A stretch of 64,000 nt of DNA, from the NCBI GenBank assembly GCA_013397075.1, contig VWZS01004469.1, positions 1-64,000 of the forward strand. The letters run 5' to 3'. The position numbers were made by a program, and so were the translations under genes. The stretch comes from Rhabdornis inornatus. Taxonomy: Eukaryota > Chordata > Aves > Passeriformes > Rhabdornithidae. The notes below the pieces were generated by a model. That model saw only the letters and a list, made by a program, of their open reading frames with translations. It ran no database searches and had not been told where the DNA came from. Below are positions 14,401-25,300 of the stretch, piece by piece (position 1 is the first letter of the stretch; each line of letters opens with the position of its first letter).

Positions 14401-17400
14401 GTATTTTAGGAGTTCTCCAAAACCACAACTCAACTTTCTGGCTTTAAAATATCTACTATTCATTTTTCCAATAGTGCATCTCTTCCCTATCACCCACCCC
14501 CCAAGGCTGCAAGGCAGAGCCAGGCTCCAAGGCTGGAGTCAAGCTGCCAGACTGGAGTCAGTGCTGCCCTTTGTTCTCTCATCAGCCCGAGTCTTATGAA
14601 GAACCACCACTATAAATTCATATTTATTCTACAGAAAACCAAAAACCAGACACACAAATAATAACAAAAAACCCCAAATTAAAACACACTGCTTTTTTTT
14701 TATCAGATGTTCCTACGTGGCTGAGAAAAGTAAAATACTTCACCTTTTATCTCAAAAACTGCTCTCACACAGGTTTGAGGGTATGTTCATTTCCAACAAA
14801 TCTGAACCCAGGGCATAAAAATTTAAAATCATTTCAGAAGACTTACCTGATCCCATCACATAGAAGCCAACACTGCAAGTCAGGGATATAGACACAAGTC
14901 CTTTCACATCAGAAACACCTCTGATTTTATGAACAAAACTGGCAAACTTTCAAAACTTGTCCACAACACTACTAGTTAAAGTCCATTATTGCTTTTGTCT
15001 AAGCTGCATTAAACACAATACAATAGGGCTTGACACCTTAAAGATCCAGATTTTTTTTGTGAGTTCGTATTACAAGGCTAAATTTAAGCAGGCTCAGCGA
15101 GCTCAGGAAAAAGTTACATAAATGCAGATGGAATTTTACTGTTCTTATCTCCTTGCCAATAGGGAATTAGCAATGCCTGCAGGAAACAGCTGATGACTCC
15201 ACTATAGATGTTTTACTCTGGGGTTTCAAGTTTCTTAAGTCTGTTCATCTGCTTGACTGAATTTTGTTTGAGCTACTGTTATTAAAATACTCTTCCATTT
15301 TAACAATATAAAATAAGTCTGGCCACTTGCAAGTGGTTACAGCCCACCCCAGGGTAAGCCTTCTCCACAATGATTAAGAAAATCTTAATGATAAGATTCA
15401 TGTACTTTGCCAGCCCAAGTGACTTATCCATATACACTTTATAGGTAATTAAAATTTAGTTCTTTAACCATGTACTTGGTGAAGAAGTAAAATTAATTGA
15501 TATTAACTGATCACTAATGCAAGTATAAAACCCTGCTTCACAAACACACTTCCACCTCATGGTGACAATTTCTTTACTAAACAGGGTGTACAGACTAACA
15601 CTTATCATATTAAAAATAATGTCTGTCCCTTTACAGAGAGACTTTCAAAATCAATCATCAAAAGCATCCTGTCATACATTAACTTTTTGGTTTAGTAAGA
15701 TAAACGACAGACATTATTACTACAAGATCTACAAACCTGAACACAAATGTAACATGACAAAGGCTTTGTATTTAAAAAATTACTATTTCAAGCATCCAAG
15801 AGAACAGCAGACACTGCACTGTTTCATAAATACACTGACAAGGATTTGATTTTAGCCACACAAACAAGGTTATTAGGACATGGATAAAAGGGAGGAGAGC
15901 ATACACTGCAATCGGATCCCAAAGCAAATCATAAAGACAGCTGTATCATAATCATGCCTTTGTTTAAGCTCTTTCTATCTCTCATCTTGGCCAAAACATC
16001 ACATTAGGAGAAAGCTGTCAAATAGCTTTGGGATGAGCATTTGGTAAGTGAAGGGCATGAGAGTTTGACACTTCAAAGACCATGGAGGCATTTTGGTTTG
16101 TATTTTTCAACCTAACCCTTCCTGGACATTTTGGACACTTAAAAGAACACCCCAAACCAAGCCCCTTACTTCCAATTCCCTTAGAATCTCTTGTTTCTTC
16201 CACCCATCCAGAAGTGCATTCTTTGGCACTGCACATATGGGTCAGAAGACACTCTCAGCCTTCCTTGTGTCACCCCATGGCCTGTGCCTGCTGCTGACTG
16301 CAGCCTTTCCTTTTGACACAATGAAATCCTGGTCAAGATTCTTTCTGTGTGTACCCAAGCACACACATTTTACCACTTCTTCCCACAGCCAGCCATGCCT
16401 CAGTGCTGTTCTCTGTGAGCACTTACACCTAGGCCCGCTTCCTCTGAGGAGCAGCAGTAATTAAGCCTCCACACACTGGGGTTTGGTGAGTGTACAGTTC
16501 AGTGTCACCTGAGGTGAACCACGTAGCATCTATATCCTTTCTCTCACACTTCTGCAGTGGAAGGCATCAAGGGAGATGCCACTGTGGAACACACATACTA
16601 AAGGATATACACACATCACATTTATTTTAATAAACATATGTATTTTCTAAGTACCTCTGGGACACAAAGAAAAGTAACTTTTTTCGCTTTTTCTTACCTT
16701 ATATTCTTCAATCTCTTCCTCATCAGCTTCTCCCTCGTCCGGATATTTACGTTTTGCATTTGGTGCAGAAGTATCATAAGCAGCCCTATGAAGAGCCAAA
16801 AATCCTCATAAGAAAGTTTCTGTCTCCGAAGAAAAGTGTTCAGGAATCTTTGATAATATGCCTTGACTGCATGTTACAAATCTGAAACTATTTCAAAATA
16901 TCATACATGAAAAGCTATTCCTTTCTCAGTATATGTGAGTTCAGCACAACTTATTAAAGACAGAACTCTTGAAAAGAGTAATTCCCTTGCCTTTGTCATG
17001 TTTCTGCTCTCAAAAGTACAGCTTACTTTAACCAATGCAGTATATCTACAGAATTAAGCTAATTCCCTTCCATTTCTCATTTCTCTGTTCTAAAAGGTAC
17101 AGCTTGTTTTACCCCCTGTTCACACACATGTGAGAACTGCTAAGTAGTAGCTGCACTGTCCTAGACATACCCGTAGTTTCACAAGAACTTTCGAACTGAA
17201 CTGCCCTGAACTGTGCTTTGCAAAAGCATAAAGGCTCTGGGACACAAGCAGATGGCCCCTTCTAAATTCAGATCTCGGTTTTCCTACATAGTAGCTTTTT
17301 AACACCAGAAACAAAAGTCAGCCTGTATTTCCAAGCGGATCTTAGAAGGGAATAACTAGACCCTCCTCGACTTAGCCAAGGCTCTGATTTGACTAATTAC

Positions 17401-17752
17401 TGGGTTTTCTTTCACCGAGTGCAATCCCATCGCATTTCCCGGGCCTGCACTGGTATGGAGCTCCCAGTTCTGCACAGCCAGCGCTCTCCGATACCGACCT
17501 GCAGGTCTCCCTGGTTTCCGCGATCTCCCGCTGCTCATCCTTGCTGTTGAGCACGGCGCCGATGCTGTCGGCGTTCTCGGCCCCCAGCTGCACAGCGGGA
17601 AACACAAAGTCACGCCGCGGCCGGCCCGGCCCGCACGCCGCCGCAGGCCCCCACCCCCGCGGTGCCCCGGCTGTTGCCGGCCGTACCTGCTGCGCCAGGA
17701 GCTGCCGGCGGAGCTTCTGCCGCTCGCGGATCTCCTGCAGCCGGCTGTTCAT
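2178..17752 (-). CDS. METTL14: METTL14, m6A methyltransferase complex subunit (whole gene, 11 coding exons)
   Basis: The exons join as 17752-17687, 17587-17499, 16785-16698, 12558-12478, 12098-12011, 9674-9584, 8076-7935, 6695-6603, 5915-5799, 3556-3346 and 2491-2178. The total is 1380 nt, or 459 residues plus a TGA stop. Every intron is GT-AG and the phases match throughout. METTL14 pairs with METTL3 in the nuclear complex that writes N6-methyladenosine on mRNA. METTL3 is catalytic; METTL14 supports it and binds RNA. Visible features are a helical charged N-terminus, an acidic linker (about 70-105), an MT-A70 fold (about 165-378) with EPPL at 192-195 in place of the catalytic DPPW, R254, R255 and R298 of the RNA-binding groove, Ser399 in an RPKSPPP context, and an RGG-rich tail from about 405. 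Human METTL14 has 456 residues; the three extra ones here lie in the RGG tail. The start is the only ATG before the conserved [16 protein letters not shown]. Confidence 0.97.
2492..3345 (-). other. METTL14 intron 10
   Basis: This 854-base intron has donor GTAAC and acceptor CCCCAG. I see AT-rich sequence with a poly-A/poly-T stretch near 2700 and nothing coding. Confidence 0.9.
3346..3556 (-). CDS. METTL14: METTL14 coding exon 10 (core of MT-A70 fold)
   Basis: This exon encodes residues 286-356, starting [11 protein letters not shown] and ending DSTIRP plus one base. It is the most conserved block of the protein, with [28 protein letters not shown] and the groove residue R298. Residue 297 is Arg, whereas I recall Lys in human METTL14, so the positive charge is kept. 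GC content is high for the local introns. Confidence 0.98.
3557..5798 (-). other. METTL14 intron 9
   Basis: This 2242-base intron is AT-rich. I see no coding sequence, intact mobile element or RNA gene in it. Confidence 0.85.
5799..5915 (-). CDS. METTL14: METTL14 coding exon 9
   Basis: This exon encodes residues 247-285 in phase 0 at both ends, starting [15 protein letters not shown] and ending VFQRTK. R254 and R255 belong to the positively charged surface at the METTL3-METTL14 interface that contacts RNA. Acceptor TTTAG and donor GTAAAG are present. Confidence 0.98.
5916..6602 (-). other. METTL14 intron 8
   Basis: This 687-base intron is AT-rich. I see nothing beyond the splice sites. Confidence 0.88.
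6603..6695 (-). CDS. METTL14: METTL14 coding exon 8
   Basis: This exon encodes residues 216-246 in phase 0 at both ends, from [14 protein letters not shown] to GLDLGRV. It contains the [14 protein letters not shown] strand-loop of the MT-A70 fold. Donor GTAAGA and acceptor ACTAG are present. Confidence 0.98.
6696..7934 (-). other. METTL14 intron 7
   Basis: This 1239-base intron has no recognisable gene. Short open frames near 6800-7150 lack splice context and similarity to anything I know. Confidence 0.86.
7935..8076 (-). CDS. METTL14: METTL14 coding exon 7 (EPPL motif)
   Basis: This exon encodes residues 168-215. [19 protein letters not shown] carries EPPL at 192-195, the degenerate equivalent of the DPPW motif of METTL3. 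This is why METTL14 is catalytically inert. The exon ends at TWDD with donor GTAAGT. Confidence 0.98.
8077..9583 (-). other. METTL14 intron 6
   Basis: This 1507-base intron is AT-rich and has no recognisable gene or intact repeat. Confidence 0.86.
9584..9674 (-). CDS. METTL14: METTL14 coding exon 6
   Basis: This exon encodes residues 138-168 ([15 protein letters not shown], then [13 protein letters not shown]). The Met codon 168 is split AT|G across the next intron. It forms the helical lead into the MT-A70 domain. Confidence 0.97.
9675..12010 (-). other. METTL14 intron 5
   Basis: This 2336-base intron is AT-rich with short A runs (for example near 11750). I see no coding or RNA gene. Confidence 0.86.
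12011..12098 (-). CDS. METTL14: METTL14 coding exon 5
   Basis: This exon encodes residues 109-138 ([19 protein letters not shown], then [10 protein letters not shown]). Acceptor CTCCAG and donor GTATGT are present. The segment is near-invariant in vertebrates as I recall it. Confidence 0.97.
12099..12477 (-). other. METTL14 intron 4
   Basis: This 379-base intron contains only splice signals that I can support. Confidence 0.9.
12478..12558 (-). CDS. METTL14: METTL14 coding exon 4 (acidic linker)
   Basis: This exon encodes residues 82-108 ([17 protein letters not shown], then [10 protein letters not shown]), exactly 27 codons in phase 0. Its frame stays open well past both splice sites, but acceptor TTCCAAG and donor GTGAGC mark the true ends. 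Confidence 0.97.
12559..16697 (-). other. METTL14 intron 3
   Basis: At 4139 bases this is the longest METTL14 intron. It has A runs (near 13550, 13640 and 14690) and a short stretch of repeated GGCTG/GGAGTCA-like words around 14505-14570. I find no gene, intact mobile element or structured RNA. Confidence 0.85.
16698..16785 (-). CDS. METTL14: METTL14 coding exon 3 (basic-acidic segment)
   Basis: This exon encodes residues 52-81 ([19 protein letters not shown], then [10 protein letters not shown]). The KRK cluster followed by a long acidic run resembles a nuclear localisation element, which is inference. It starts with one base completing Arg52 and ends in phase 0. Confidence 0.97.
16786..17498 (-). 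other. METTL14 intron 2
   Basis: This 713-base intron contains a diverged direct duplication of about 50 bases (near 16983-17032 and 17066-17114). The remainder is plain AT-rich sequence. Confidence 0.88.
17499..17587 (-). CDS. METTL14: METTL14 coding exon 2
   Basis: This exon encodes residues 23-52 ([19 protein letters not shown], then [10 protein letters not shown] plus two bases). The acceptor follows CCCGCTGTGCAG and the donor is AG|GTCGGT. It lies only 99 bases from exon 1 and shares its CpG island. Confidence 0.96.
17687..17752 (-). CDS. METTL14: METTL14 coding exon 1 (start codon)
   Basis: This exon encodes residues 1-22: [18 protein letters not shown], then LAQQ. The ATG is preceded by GCC (GGGCC-ATG), a reasonable initiation context. 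Residue 2 is Asn here against Asp as I recall in human. Donor CAG|GTACGG ends it in phase 0. Confidence 0.97.
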
Positions 17753-17782
17753 GGCCCGCTCCGACCCCGCTCCCGCCGCCGC

Positions 17783-17810
17783 CGTCACTTCCCGCCTGCG
17801 CGTCACTTCC
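17783..17810 (-). promoter_or_regulatory. Tandem GGAAGTGACG elements (ETS plus CRE/ATF-like)
   Basis: CGTCACTTCC occurs at 17783-17792 and 17801-17810 on the plus strand, giving two identical GGAAGTGACG copies on the METTL14 sense strand, 18 bases apart start to start. Each joins an ETS/GABP-type GGAAGT core to a TGACG half-site. This combination is frequent in housekeeping promoters. Binding is inferred, not shown. Confidence 0.6.
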
Positions 17811-17959
17811 GTGGCGCGCAATTCCCGCAGGGAAATCCCGGCCCCGGTACGCCGCCCGTTCCCGTGGGATGCGGGCGCCGTTCCAGTGCAGATGTGAGCT
17901 TCACGTTCGCTCAGCCGCTGCAGGAGCACCCCTGAGGCGACACCCGGCTCAGGCCGTGT

Positions 17960-20900
17960 CACAGCTGTGACCACTTAAGCACCTGCTCGGTTTTTCTAAA
18001 GTTCATCCTTTATATCCAATTCCAATATCCAGTCTGGTTATTCATAGGTTAACCTTCATGTTTTGTTTTCATCTTCTGATCCTTTGGAAACTTCCGCTGT
18101 GAGGGAAGAGAATCTTTGAAACTCTTTACATCTGATTTTTGGTGTCTTTGCCACTTCCTCCTGTCTCCCCTCTCCTCTATACTATGTGGGAACGTACCTA
18201 ATCCAGATTTCATGCTGACTTCCTGAGAACTGTTCAGAATGCAGTGAAGAATGAAGATGGAAATAAAGGCGTGCAATAAACGTCAGTTCCCTCCTGTCTC
18301 ACACATGGAAACATTACAAATCATCCCGCAGTTATAATTAATGCTGATGTTTGCTCTCCTCACACGGACCAACTCTTGCCGTAGCTGCCAGACCCAGCGA
18401 TGTGACAGCACGAGCTGAGAAGTGACACTCAGCTCCCTGCTACACACAGCGTGCTGTTCCTCTGCCGGTTTCTGAGTGCCAGATAATGACACACTTTAGT
18501 GATACAAGATGTTATTCTCCTTTTTTTGAATGTTGTAAATATTGTGTACATGACAATGACACTATGCAGGTCACACAGTCACACTGAAAACTGAGAAAGA
18601 TGTGTGAAGAGAAGGAAGTGAAAGAAGTGTAGACTAATACAAAAAGAAACCATTTCCAGCTACTCACATTTCTCAGTGATAGAATATCCTAAAAATACGA
18701 AGGAGTTTTTGAAATGTTAAAACCCGACCATACCAAAAGTTGTTTTTTTATCTCTTTAGGGAATACATTACTAGTTCTACTGTCCTATCTATGGAAATGT
18801 TATGGGAAAAGAAATGCTCAGTAGCTGTCTCATGCTACTGTACACTGCTTTGATATTGTTGGCTGTAATGAATACAGTAGAAGTCTCTGCACAGTAACAA
18901 AATCACTTCCTCCTGGATGTGATCTGATGAGGTTTGTGGGAGCCTGCACTCCATTTTTAGAACTGGTTGCTAAGATGAGCTGATCTTTACAAACATTAAT
19001 GGCTATGAAGATGCTCTGCTGTATACATGCACTCTTTCAAAACAAAAACGTTGTATTTTTGCAGAATGCTCCATGCCTTTCTTCTTTGTGCATACTGTGG
19101 TTTCAGCTCTCCAAGCCTTATATCCAGCCTGTGTTTCTGTTAAGGTAAGTATCAGACCAGATTCTCACTGGTCTAATGGTGACTAAGGACTTTGTGGAAC
19201 TGCCATCACCTCTGATCCATTATCCAGACTTTTCCCTTCATATTTATGATGCCAATTTTTTCCTCATCCTGTTATTATTTAGATGATTATCCCTGAGTAA
19301 TGATTATCCCATTACCTTTCACTTGTCTTTACTGACATGCATTCAATTTTTTAAATTATTTCAGTTGTTACGATAATTTTGAATTCAAATACCTCCCTCC
19401 AGCCTACTTGTATCTACTTCCAACGTCAGGTGATTGTGCAATAAGCAGACATTCTCTGCCATGTTTTTTAACCATTTATGGCATTATAAAGTATTTATAA
19501 AACACAAATAATGACACAATTCCACACCCATCTGGGAGTTGTGTTACACTGACATATATACAAGTTTAGACTACTCCATTTAGCAAAAAACTGCTACTTA
19601 TTTCGTGTCTGTAGAAATTGTTATTAAAGTTACACAGAATTAGACCCAAACTGCTTAATTTAGCACTGTTCTCTCACTTTAATTGCTCTTCATGTCACAA
19701 AACTCAAACTACATTGTGCCCTATTAGATGCCAAATAAATTCATAAACTAAAAACACCAAATGGACCAAATAGATGAAATGAGAAAGTTTATCTCTTAAC
19801 TCGAAACAGATGATTAGAAAACCAGAAAATATAAGAATATTTTATAATAGAAAAACAGATGTTAGCATGGACTAACATCATACTCTTCTTATTTCATGTC
19901 CCTTTCCCCATGCTTTCAATGAAGTACCTAGATCTACCTCTTCAGATGTCTTTACAAATTGTTACCTCAATTTTGGAGCCTCTTTTGAACAAGTGACAGT
20001 ATTTCCCAACACCCAGTATCACTACCGTGGCTGCGCTTGCTTTTTCTACTCCTGCCTTAGGCTATGTCCGCACCAGAAGGCAAAGCTGACTTAATGAGCT
20101 AATTGCAAAAACGCTACAGCCATGAATCTGTACAAACTCACTGCAGCAGCTCCAATTCTGTTTAAAAATCGATTGGAAGTAACTAAGTAGCAGCAGAGTG
20201 TCTATCAGGCGAGTAGTGCCTGTCCTTAGTAAACCCACAAGCATCCAGCCAAAACAGAGCCTTCATAAACACGCTGCCACAGGCTGTGGATAATTTGCCC
20301 GGCATGTGCTGCGATTTCACACTTCATCTAGATCAAGTTGCACTGCCACTTGATCCAGCCTTGGACATGTCCTTTGTGATGGACACAGAGCCTTGATGTT
20401 GGAGCTGCTGCCCCTGCACCAACTGATCATACTTAGATGTGACAGAAATTTTCAAAGAAATTCTATAACTCCTTTGCTTTTGAATGGCATTGTATTTCAT
20501 TCTACTTTGTCAGCAAGAATAAATGACTTGCACACAAAAGTTTAAAAAATTATAAAATATTTCTAATTCCCCTACATGGAAGAAACTTGCTTAGTTTCTT
20601 AAATGGCTTGAACTAAACATTTTTCTGGCTTCCTCACAAGCAGTATCTAACATTGCTGGAAGAAAACCAGAAGGATTTGAGCAAAATTAGAGAAGATTTT
20701 TGAACAGAACTTTGTTTTGCTGAAAAACATGGATGGGTCAAGAGAGGGTTTTAAGATCGTGCACTGGATTTGTTTAACTGCTGGGAATAAAAATAATTTC
20801 TACTTTAAAAAATTCATCTGATCAATATGTTTTGTTCTAGAAATGTCACAAACTACCAAAATTATAGTCTAGATTCTTAATGCAAGATATCATATTTACA
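17960..20900. other. Intergenic, METTL14 side
   Basis: AT-rich sequence with no recognisable exon, RNA gene or complete mobile element. The listed short open frames (for example 18049-18276 and 20062-20244) have no splice context or family resemblance. Confidence 0.75.
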
Positions 20901-20914
20901 GCTATTCAGACTTG

Positions 20915-21090
20915 ACATTAGGAAGCATTTTTTAATGAGAGGGTGGTCAAACACTGAGCAGGCTCCCTGGAGAGGGGATCAATGCCCCAGGCAACCTATC
21001 AGTGTTTTAGAGGTGTTTGTTCAATGCCCTTAACAACAGCTTTTAACTTTTGGTCAGCCCTGAGGTAGTCAGGCAGTTGGACCACAGTTT
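20915..21090 (+). mobile_element. CR1-type LINE 3' fragment
   Basis: The sequence follows the avian CR1 3' tail: GACATTAGGAAGCATTTTTT, then a GAGAGGGTGGTCAAACACTG-like segment, a GGCTCCCTGGAGAGG-like segment and an AGAGGTGTTTGTTCAATGCC-like segment. It is heavily diverged and lacks any reverse transcriptase, so it is an inactive remnant. Confidence 0.75.
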
Positions 21091-22184
21091 GTGGTCTACT
21101 TTATTCTATTCTTCAAATTCCGTGTGTTAATTTATATTGCAAAAGATAAGATTTGGCCTTTTTACTTTTCTTCCCTCAAGTCCCACTTCATTTGGAGATC
21201 AGGCAATACTGGCTTCTCACCACATTCAGATAATGCTTTTCAACAGAAATGTCTGTGTGTATGCCCTAAAATACAGCATGTGAAGAGAGGGTGGAGCGCA
21301 GCTTTATGTTGCATTGCATCTAGCCTTGTATTGACTCCTTTTCACTTGGACACTGCTCCCTTAGTGAGGCAGGAGCAAATCTCTAGTAATTACACAATTC
21401 AATATTATTTGTTCTACCACTGAGATGAATTTGATCCACTCAGGGGCAGTACAGATCTAATGACATCTCTTGGTTTTACTGTTACAAACCAAAGCATCAA
21501 AGCGTGAATTGGTGATGCTTTGAATAACAGGGAGCCATATTTCTATACGTCTCAGTGTTCACCGACTTACAGACTTAACTCGACAAGCACTGAGATCAGA
21601 AAGTATTATGTATCACTTTGCTGCTTTCCCTATGTTTTTCACACAATACATTAAAACTATACTGCCAGTTTTATCTTACAACCATAATCTGTGTCTCACC
21701 ATGCTTGCAAAACAAGCCCGTTCATTTTTATGTTTACATGCGGTACTTGTGCACGTGCTCTGTCTCAGAGCTGGTTTGTTTGTGCTGACTGGCAGTAAAG
21801 GAGACTGAATGATACTGTGACAGGATATGGCAGCTTTGTACACTGAAAACCTCCTGTGTCTGATGTCTCTGTGTTTCAGAAAACTCATCCTTTTGAGTTT
21901 TCATAATACCTGACGTACTCAGTGCTTTAGTTTTCAGTATTATTTAGTGTCTTCTGGCTACCTCCATAGCTAAGTAAACGGGGTGTCTTCCATCACCATG
22001 TTATTTGTACAAAATATTTTAAAATACAGCCCTGAATTTATTGTTTATCATCTTGTTACTCCACAATATGGCTTGTAGTTAAGTCTTCGAGAAAGGAGAT
22101 TCTCTGTTTTTCACTCTTCCTTGATCTTAGGAAATTCAGAGAGAAATTCAGGATGAAAAACCCACACATACAGAAAAAAAAACA

Positions 22185-22353
22185 TGGCACCATGGACTAC
22201 ACACCATTGGAATAATTTCCCCAGGAAAGTGGTGGATTTCCCAACACTGGACACTTTTAAAGGTGCTGGACCATCCTGTGCTTTTGCCAAGAAACTTTGG
22301 ATCAGATGGTCCTTGAGGTCCTTTCCAACGTGGTGTTCTGTGATCCTATGATT
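22185..22353 (+). mobile_element. CR1-type LINE 3' terminus
   Basis: The core reads as the extreme end of CR1, with a GATGGTCCTTGAGGTCCTTT segment, a CCAACGTGGTGTTCTGTGAT segment and a terminal CCTATGATTC. CR1 elements typically end in ATTCTATGATTCT-like repeats. It is sense on the plus strand and truncated at the 5' side, with no coding capacity. Confidence 0.85.
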
Positions 22354-25300
22354 CAAATGTCCACCTCCAACATCTCCCAGCACAAGTTACTTATTTGATT
22401 TCTAAGGGCTTACCTAATGCTGACTCGTTTGCAAGGTCCACCTTCTGTATGAAAAAGAGTCCAAAACGTATGTTTTATGATGAAGAAAATATCAAATTTT
22501 TGGTCACATTTTGTGTTCCTTAAAAGATTGACTCGCTTACCGAATCCCACATAGACTCAGGGTAGTCAGGTTTTAAACTGAAGTTCCATTTCTTAGCAAA
22601 ACTCCATTAAGCTTGTTTGTTAACGAATGTGATTTTCTATACCATTTTTTCAAAATATCCTCCTTGGCATATTCTCTCCTCTTTAAAGATACTTATTTAT
22701 AGGCTGGCTACACAGCCTCCCCTTTCACCCAGTTAACAGACTGTAACATATGGGATGCTGCCTCTACTTGCCATTGCGAGCATCGGGAGATAAAGCAGCA
22801 CCTCTGCTGTATTCCCACAGGCAGGCTGGGGCTCTCCTGCTCTCACACACCAGTCTCACTCCCCACTCTGCCACATGGCACTGCACACTTGGGATCTGCT
22901 GAACGCTCCTTCTGTGAGAGGAGCATAAGGAGTGCTTGGAGGTTGCTCAGGGAAGCAGTATCAAAGCAGGCTCAAACCCCATGGCACTGGGAGTGCATGA
23001 ACAGGCCCGTATGCTGTGCCAGTTGCACTTTCCTGGATGTTGCTGAAATAGTAGCAACACCACGGACACATCCAGTCTCCAGTGCTCCAAAGTGTTACAC
23101 CAGGTACTCCTGTAACCTGCTTTACACATGCCACAGAAACTGGTCCCCAGTTTTAAACCTTTCAGTTTGAACTGCACTTACTTCATCATGTCTGTGGAAA
23201 CCAGTGTTGAGCGCATATACACCTATGTGTTGAACTTCTCCAGGAAAGCAAGTTTCTTATTGCCTTGTTCCAGGAAAACAGGCTCCTTATTCCCTTATAA
23301 TACGAACTCGGCTCCTTGTACAAGAAGGTACTTAACATTTTAAAAAAGCTTTTCCCGTGATCTCATTACTGTGCACACTGTGTTATGTGTTAATGGAAAC
23401 CTCATCAATTACCGGCTGTTCAGCTACATCCTGTGCAATGCAGGGTCACCCTACGGAGCTTATATGGAATTATGCACAAAAGGCCTATTCTCCTCCACAT
23501 AAGCACAAACCCAAATTAATTTTGAGTCAGACTTGGCAGCATTTCAAATTTCTGCTGCCCATGTAGTTAAAAAGAATGACACTAATGAATAAAATTATTT
23601 TATAAGAGCGCTGACTTATATCCTAAAAATGTTGACTCATTTCGGCACCCATTCCATGGTTCATTTTGCACATGGAAGTCTCCTTTGTGTGAAGCCTTGC
23701 TTCCTTTCCTAGTCCTGACTTCAGCCTGGTGTTTGATCTCACCCAGTGCCCACTAGGTCATGTGTACAAGTTTTTCCATTTATTCCAGCACTTGATCTAT
23801 TTGCCCCGGCGTAGTTGATTATATGAAGAAAAAAAAAGTACAAAATTATTAGCTAGACAGTATGAAAAAATTTCATTGTTGTGCCTGGCTGTTTGACTAT
23901 ATTTTCTCTGCTTTGTACTTCTTTCCTGGGGGAATTTCTCACATAGCTAATTGCCTGAAGTCAGACCTTGCTCTGAGTGGTCCCATCTGTGCTGCTGTTT
24001 GATGCTAACCTGGGCAGGAGGGAATGCAGGAGAGAATACCTTGGATAGGGCTGTCAGTGGCAGTGAGACAGGACTGAGTCAGGCATTTACTTATCACCAG
24101 TATTTTAACTGAATTCCACCAACAGCTGGAAGTGCTCAGCTTTTCTAAAATCTCTGCTGACAGCACACTGCATAAGTGACTCAAAAATAAAGGTAAGCAG
24201 CTTTACTGAACACAGGAAGAGGCTAATCAGTGAATTTTCCTATTGATTCAAATGGCAGCAGATTCTCCAGCTGAATTTTAAATGCTGGGTATTACATGCT
24301 TTGAAATGCAGGACTACTATTTTTGCACAGTTAACCCACACATAGATATTTTCACCTATTCACATGAACCACTCATTGAAAATTAGTCCTCTAATAACCT
24401 GTATCCTCACACAATGCAAAATGAGAGCCAGCCACAGGGAAGAACTATCAAGTGCTTTTAGAAAGCTATTAGGATGAAAGATACTCTTGAGTAAGTTTCT
24501 CTTAAAGCCTTGCATATTATGAATAACCTACACTGCTTTGTATTATGTGAATATTTCCAATATTTCCATTTCTTGGGTAGCCTAAGGAATCTGTGCACAG
24601 AAATATGAGGAGAGCAGGCGGTGTAGAAGTGGTCAGATCCATTAATAACTATGAATTGTTTATTATTCTTTGTTTTGTCAAAAGTGTGGTGTTGGGACTA
24701 TTAAATATCACTAGAGAAAAAAGCAGCCAACCCTGTGGAATTGTACAGAAACTAAAACCTATTTCCAACTGCTGTCATGGAAGTTGCCAGTGTACAGCAC
24801 AGATTTCCCAGCTTTGGTCATGAGTGTTGGTCTATGGCACTGCTGTCAAAACAACCTAAATACTGAGACAAAGTATTGGAGTGTTTTGCAAAAGGGGGGA
24901 TAGGCTTCACCTGGAGCCAGTTCACCCAATGTAATGTCATCTCAATGGATTATTTTCCCCACTAATCCCAAAAGACCAAAACAAGCCTTTGCTTTCCTAT
25001 AAAAATACAGGCTTTGTTAAACACAGACTTTACTGACTTTAAATCCCCCAGTGCTGCAGCAGGAGTTTAACTAGCACAGTTTCCAAAGATCCATGATTTT
25101 TCAGCATTTTTTGCCTTTTTTCCCTGAAAAGCTGGATGCTATAATTTCAGAATCCAAGTTATGTGTAACACCCAGATTGATTTTGAGGTTTCCAAAGAAA
25201 TCCTTGCCTATTTTCCTAACTAAGAATACACATTTTTTTCTTTCCTATTCATTTGCAATTCAATTTCTGAATGAGTTTTCAACAGTTTTGTACAGCAGAG

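Larger units (their letters stand above)
17480..17960 (-). promoter_or_regulatory. METTL14 CpG-island promoter
   Basis: A GC- and CpG-rich block spans coding exons 1 and 2, the 99-base intron 1 and the region upstream of the start codon. It contrasts sharply with the AT-rich flanks. There is no clear TATA box, so dispersed initiation is likely. Two GGAAGTGACG elements on the minus strand lie 31 and 49 bases upstream of the ATG. Confidence 0.8.

Noticed and set aside
17393..17974. 193-residue minus-strand open frame over METTL14 exons 1 and 2
   Set aside because: It is read-through of exon 1, the 99-base intron and exon 2 with 5' sequence. The true product is defined by the splice sites and by conserved residues continuing in exon 3.
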